From Polydactylus sextarius (Eukaryota > Chordata > Actinopteri > Polynemidae): DNA of 64,000 nt. The notes below the pieces were generated by a model that saw only the letters and a program-made list of their open reading frames with translations, made no database searches and was not told the DNA's origin. Positions 59,496 to 64,000 of the stretch are shown here, one piece after another. The stretch spans positions 17,058,001-17,122,000 of the forward strand of contig CM028906.1 in the NCBI GenBank assembly GCA_016801845.1, written 5' to 3'. The number at the start of each line of letters is the position of its first letter. Position 1 is the stretch's first letter. The position numbers were made by a program, and so were the translations under genes.

Positions 59496-59520
59496 GCACT
59501 AGAAGTTACACTTCTAGTGC
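59496..59520. repeat. Short perfect hairpin
   Basis: An 11-nt arm (GCACTAGAAGT) is followed after a 3-nt loop by its exact reverse complement. Confidence 0.8.
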
Positions 59521-62500
59521 AGTTTGATTTTTTGGGGGGAGGAAAGTTCATGCATAGATTACCCTCAAGGACACCAGTTTCCATAACACTGTAGAGGAAA
59601 TGCAGTTTTGTAGGTGTTTACCTTGGCTGGCAGTGATTTATAGCACCTCTAGATAAGATAACAGCTGGAGCAGGTGGTGAGTTGGGTGAGCAGGGTGAAC
59701 AGATTTTATCCCACCTAGTATTTGTTAAAGATTTCCTTTCATCAGGTTTCTTGGCTTTTCCACCTTCAGTTTGTCTGTATGTGTGTATTTACTACAAGTC
59801 ACCACTAGATGGTATTGGAGCTCTCTTGTAACTGACGGGTTATGTTGTTTTTTTTTTCCCCTAAGTCATTGGGTGACATTCAAGTAGTAGTTCTGTCTGC
59901 TTGAAACCTCAGTCAGCAGTTGATGCACCATTATTAGACACATTCACGCTCTTACTTTCTCGAGCTCACTCCCTTCAAGGTTTACTAAATTAATAATGAG
60001 GTCATTTGTTTGAGTGAACGGGCCAATATTGATGGGATATAGTCTGATGTGGAAGCTTCATATTCTCCCATCAGTGTGTTTGCGTCAGATATTTTCATGG
60101 CGGGTTGGCGAGTGCTGCCCACATAGATGTCAGGTTTGTGATAAATAGCTGAATCAATCCCTATCAGTTGTTAGCACAAGCAGGGAAAGCTGTGGTGCAT
60201 AACATGGTGACCTATTGAGTCTGTGGTCGATGATGCTGTTGGAGCCTGGATAGTTATGGATATTAAAAAAATACACAGATCAACAACCGGAATGCACTTT
60301 TAATCAAAATACGTCATCAAAGGGCAGGTCGCAGTGAGGAGGAAAAGAGCAAGAGGGAGAGTTCAGCGGTTTGTTCACGAGAGGCTAATTGCCTGTTATT
60401 GCAGCAGTTTTTATTTGGGTTTACATACGAGTTTGGATTGGTTCTGGCTGGAGAGAAACAGCCCTCATTATCTGGCTTTAGCCAGTCTGTTTGTCCAGCC
60501 TGTCGCTTGCCGCAGACCCAGCAGCGTGAGGAAGCCGACGAGGCTTCTGGGCCTGCGAGGAAAGAAGCAGTGCATCTCTGTGATTAACTTGCAAGTGCCC
60601 ACTCTGAGACAGCAAGAAATAGCTGATTTGTCCTCTTTCATTCTGGGCCAGAGCATAGCAAAGGGTGGGCTGCATTCAGAATCAGCTGGAGTTGATTGAT
60701 AGCCTGTGGCGTAACGGCTGCGTCCATCACTTTCACTGCTCTGCTTTCCATCAGTAACATACTAAAGTGTAAACCTAGATTCAGATTGACTTTATCAGGG
60801 GATAAGGCCTCCCGCCCCACCCCGCACCCAACCAAGTCAACTGACAAGTCTAATACAGACACTATTACTGAGCTGATATTGTAAAACTGACATTGATTAC
60901 ATTTAATTGCTGCAATAAGGAGCCTGTTTCCACTGATTCCAGGCCATCAACAAATTATGCAGCTATGGTGACAAAGGCTGTGAAATGCTGATTTGACGTT
61001 AGACTGTTGTCTCTGGAAATGATGAAGCATATTTGGTGTAACATGCTAATTGTTGAGCTTCACTGATGCCCCAATAATAATTAGCACAACAGTGAGAGAG
61101 AAAACAACATTGTCATATTTTCTAGCACTTCCAAAGTTATGCATATATAATATGATCATGAATATATTTTTATAATCTTAAAACCTTAAAGTATTTTAGT
61201 TCCTTATATTGACATGCAAACTGTATACATCAAACTGCAGAATTACAAGTTCTCCCGCCTGTTCAAGGTTTCTTGCTGTGAAAACCTACAGCACACCCTC
61301 TCATTACTATGTAACAAAATGCAAGAGCCTGTAGGTATCTCTTTTTTTTCCCACATTAATTTAATTAAGGTAATCTGTTCCCGCCAACTCCTCTGGTCAG
61401 GGTCCCAAAGAAACTTTAAACAGTGCAGCGGCATAGTAACAAAGCCAGATGCTTTTACAGACAGCAGGTGCTTCCTGATATTAATAGACACCCATCACTT
61501 TTATAGTGGTCTGTGTGAGCCTTGTTAGAGTAAATTGAGAACACAGGCACTACACAGTAATGATGACTGGCTTTGAAAGACACAGCAGAATCAATGGCTG
61601 AAAAAACAACAATCCTGCTGTGACTCCGAATGGCCTGGACAGAGCATCTAGAGAGCAATAAGATAAGGTGTCATTCCCTGTGGACCTTGTTACTGTACAG
61701 CCACTAATAGTCTCCACTGCTCACATTTTGTTGCCTATGGGGAAAAAAAACAAAAAAAAAACACGAATCTTCCTTCGCCATCAAGTGATTTTCAGTAAGG
61801 TTGTGATATTTTCTTAACATAAAAGGGGTCATATAAAGTTTAAATGAAATGAAAAACAATATAAAAGTTTCTTTAAAAAAGAGTAACAAAGTGTGGGGGC
61901 AAACGGGTAATCAGGATAGTGGATGAAGATAGTATAATGAATTCTGATTCTCTGTGGGTGGTGAATGTCAATGTGGGAAGTATTATAATTTTCATGGGGA
62001 GAGAACTGTGAATGGCTACTGAATAAAATATGTTTCTTGGATTTCTGTTTGTTTTTAACTATTTCAGGGACAGTATTTGTACAGTGTCATGTGGTGCATT
62101 AGGAAGGAAGGAGTAAAAAGTCATCCACACCTATGTTACCCTCATCTTATCTTTATCAGGAGAAATTTCAGACTGCCTAATAAACAAGCCCATACATCAT
62201 CTGTGCAAGTAACTGATTATGAATAATTGTTATGCTTTGTTGTTAAGCGAACTCTAGTACCTGCACAAATGACATGAGCAAAGCAACATCAGGTGATGAA
62301 GTACATAGAGAATGTCTGGATAAGTGGATGGATTGACAATATTTTCCTTTAGGAAACTTATCATCAGTGTTGGTTCCATGTTTCTCCTTGTTTATTGCTA
62401 TTACCTTGATACCAAAAGGTCCAGTCCACCTTCCTCTGTCACTCTTCTATGGGCTGTATCCAAGAGTGCAGAGCATAAGTAGCCAACATGGTCACCTTAT

Positions 62501-63114
62501 TTGGAGGACTTTATTTGAAATTCATTCTAACCCTTTGGATACTATGTGCAATTTGGACAAAAAAAAATTAGGGAGATCTTTGGCATCCTTTTGACAAAAC
62601 AGAATGCGTGCCAGTTGTGTTGGATTCCAACTCTTTCAGACTTGGGTTGGGTTCAGACAGAAATATGTGGCCTGAGCTGCACTCTCTAGCTGTTATCTGC
62701 AAACCCTACCGTGTCTCCTCCCTCTCTCTGCGATGGCTGGCTCCTCTTCAGATCATGTATAAACAACACTTTGGGCCCTATCTCACACCTGGTACAAAGT
62801 AGTGCCAAGTGCAACGCAAGTGCCACTTTCAGACCAACGCAGTTGTTGTTGCTGTTGTTTTAAATAGCAAATGCACTTGCACCCATCTGTGCGGCCATGG
62901 GCGTGTGGATCTTAAAATGAGTTGCTGTCAGGCACATTGTTGGTGATTGGTGACACTACGCAACTCCTGTTCCTAAATACACTTCTGTCAAGCCCTTTAG
63001 ACCACATAGAACCCTTGATATCCTGTGTGGTCTTCCTACCCACCTACTTATGTACCTACTTGCCGCTGTACTCTTCCTTTAAATCATTATAATGACAAAC
63101 TTTCTCAAACCAAC

Positions 63115-63188
63115 ATCCTGTAAGTCATTATAAACAGAAACTTCCTCACAATAATGACTTAGCTTCTCTTTATAATGACTTACAGGAT
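63115..63188. repeat. Perfect 20-bp inverted repeat
   Basis: Bases 63115-63134 and 63169-63188 are exact reverse complements, with a 34-nt spacer. The spacer and the left flank carry further copies of the core ATAATGAC/GTCATTAT word (about 63085-63095 and 63151-63158). Could be a mini-inverted-repeat element or a structured RNA. Confidence 0.8.
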
Positions 63189-64000
63189 TGCATTTCTCAC
63201 CACATTGGCAGAAATGAGCCTCCACACTAGTCAGTGACACATTTATCTTCAAGAAAGTGAAAATTGGTGGTTGAATGGAAAATCATAAAATCTTTGGTGG
63301 GGATGAGTGTGTGTCACTTTAATAGTGACACTAACTCCACTCCTGCTGGAGATAATAGAACAAAAATTGAAATACTTCACTATAACTTGTGTTGATTGTT
63401 TGATGTGTTACAGGATGGGTTTCTCAAATGTAGGTTTCTGAGTGTAAAAACAAGAAAACTCTAACTCTCATCACCTGGTCCAGGAAATAAAAAACATTAT
63501 ACTGTACTTTCCATTGTCACAGAGAAGACAATTTAGTCCAATGCATTAAATCCACTTTGGAAGTCAAGCTTATTTAATTGTGAGTAAACCCAAACACTTG
63601 CTCACAGCACCACAGAGAGTCTGACCTTCACAGGCATTCTTTCATGTCTCCATTAAAAGATTCACTTCAAATGTATTCACAGTTTGCCTCTCGGGCTACA
63701 GCAATGTCACAATCAAGAGGCACAATGCATACATTACTGTAAAAGGCCAGATTTAAAATCCAATTTTCCGTGGGTCGAAGTATATGTAAATATTAATGAT
63801 CCATGGATCTGCATTTTTCTCCATATTCTGCCACTTACATGGCTCTTTTTTATTCTGATCAGATAATTCTTGCGGGTTTCAATCACACAGGACTATAGGT
63901 GTGTACCACTGACTGCATACATAAGAATACAACCATAATTTCTCTCAAAGGTCCTACATCACTGTGCATGCAGTGGGGCAGGAAAAAAAAGTGAAATAAA

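Larger units (their letters stand above)
58951..64000. other. Intergenic sequence downstream of ube2q2
   Basis: No gene recognised. Open frames at 60334-60699 and elsewhere start without a Kozak context, lack splice signals and resemble no family I know. Two perfect inverted repeats are present (59496-59520 and 63115-63188). Confidence 0.6.

Noticed and set aside
60334..60699. 121-codon plus-strand open frame downstream of ube2q2
   Set aside because: It begins with GTG rather than ATG, has no splice context, and its two overlapping frames on both strands are equally open. No family resemblance.

Overview
The window is vertebrate nuclear DNA from a ray-finned fish, most likely a percomorph-type teleost. 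Genes are split by short GT-AG introns. The sequence is AT-rich and packed with CA, GA, TA, TATC and AATC microsatellites and degenerate teleost dispersed repeats. It also carries a single-exon UGT5-type UDP-glucuronosyltransferase, which is typical of fish. There is no bacterial or phage content and no CRISPR.

Left half (about 2.0-32.8 kb): the neuronal nicotinic acetylcholine receptor cluster chrna5 (+), chrna3 (-), chrnb4 (-), in the same order and orientation as the mammalian CHRNA5-CHRNA3-CHRNB4 cluster. All three share the ancestral exon skeleton (a 45-nt exon, a 110-nt exon, one large exon carrying the Cys-loop, M1-M3 and the cytoplasmic loop, then a short M4 exon). chrna3 and chrnb4 encode the core alpha3beta4 ganglionic/habenular receptor and chrna5 encodes an accessory subunit. 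Between the tail-to-tail chrna5 and chrna3 lie two genes not expected from mammalian synteny: an intact UGT5-like gene (+) and a two-Ig-domain transmembrane receptor (-) with an acidic, tyrosine-containing tail. I could join the receptor over ten exons in one closed frame.

Middle (about 33-47.6 kb): a gene desert with simple repeats, an old retroposon tail, and one orphan 180-nt exon-like open segment with good splice sites on the minus strand (45789-45968).

Right half (47.6-59 kb): complete ube2q2 (+), 13 coding exons encoding a predicted 373-aa E2 ubiquitin-conjugating enzyme with the catalytic Cys at about residue 302, and a long 3' UTR ending near an AATAAA at 58925. The last 5 kb holds no recognisable gene but has a perfect 20-bp inverted repeat at 63115-63188.

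The observations most worth checking are: (1) the chrna5 product lacks the vicinal Cys-Cys pair that defines alpha subunits (Ser-Ala instead); (2) chrna5 has an extra 83-nt intron absent from its two neighbours; (3) chrna3 carries two compensating frame changes and an in-frame stop in its M3-M4 loop as assembled; (4) the unassigned Ig receptor and UGT gene inside the nAChR cluster; (5) the orphan symmetric exon; (6) GC-AG introns in the Ig gene and ube2q2. I found nothing that I can defend as a wholly new biological system.
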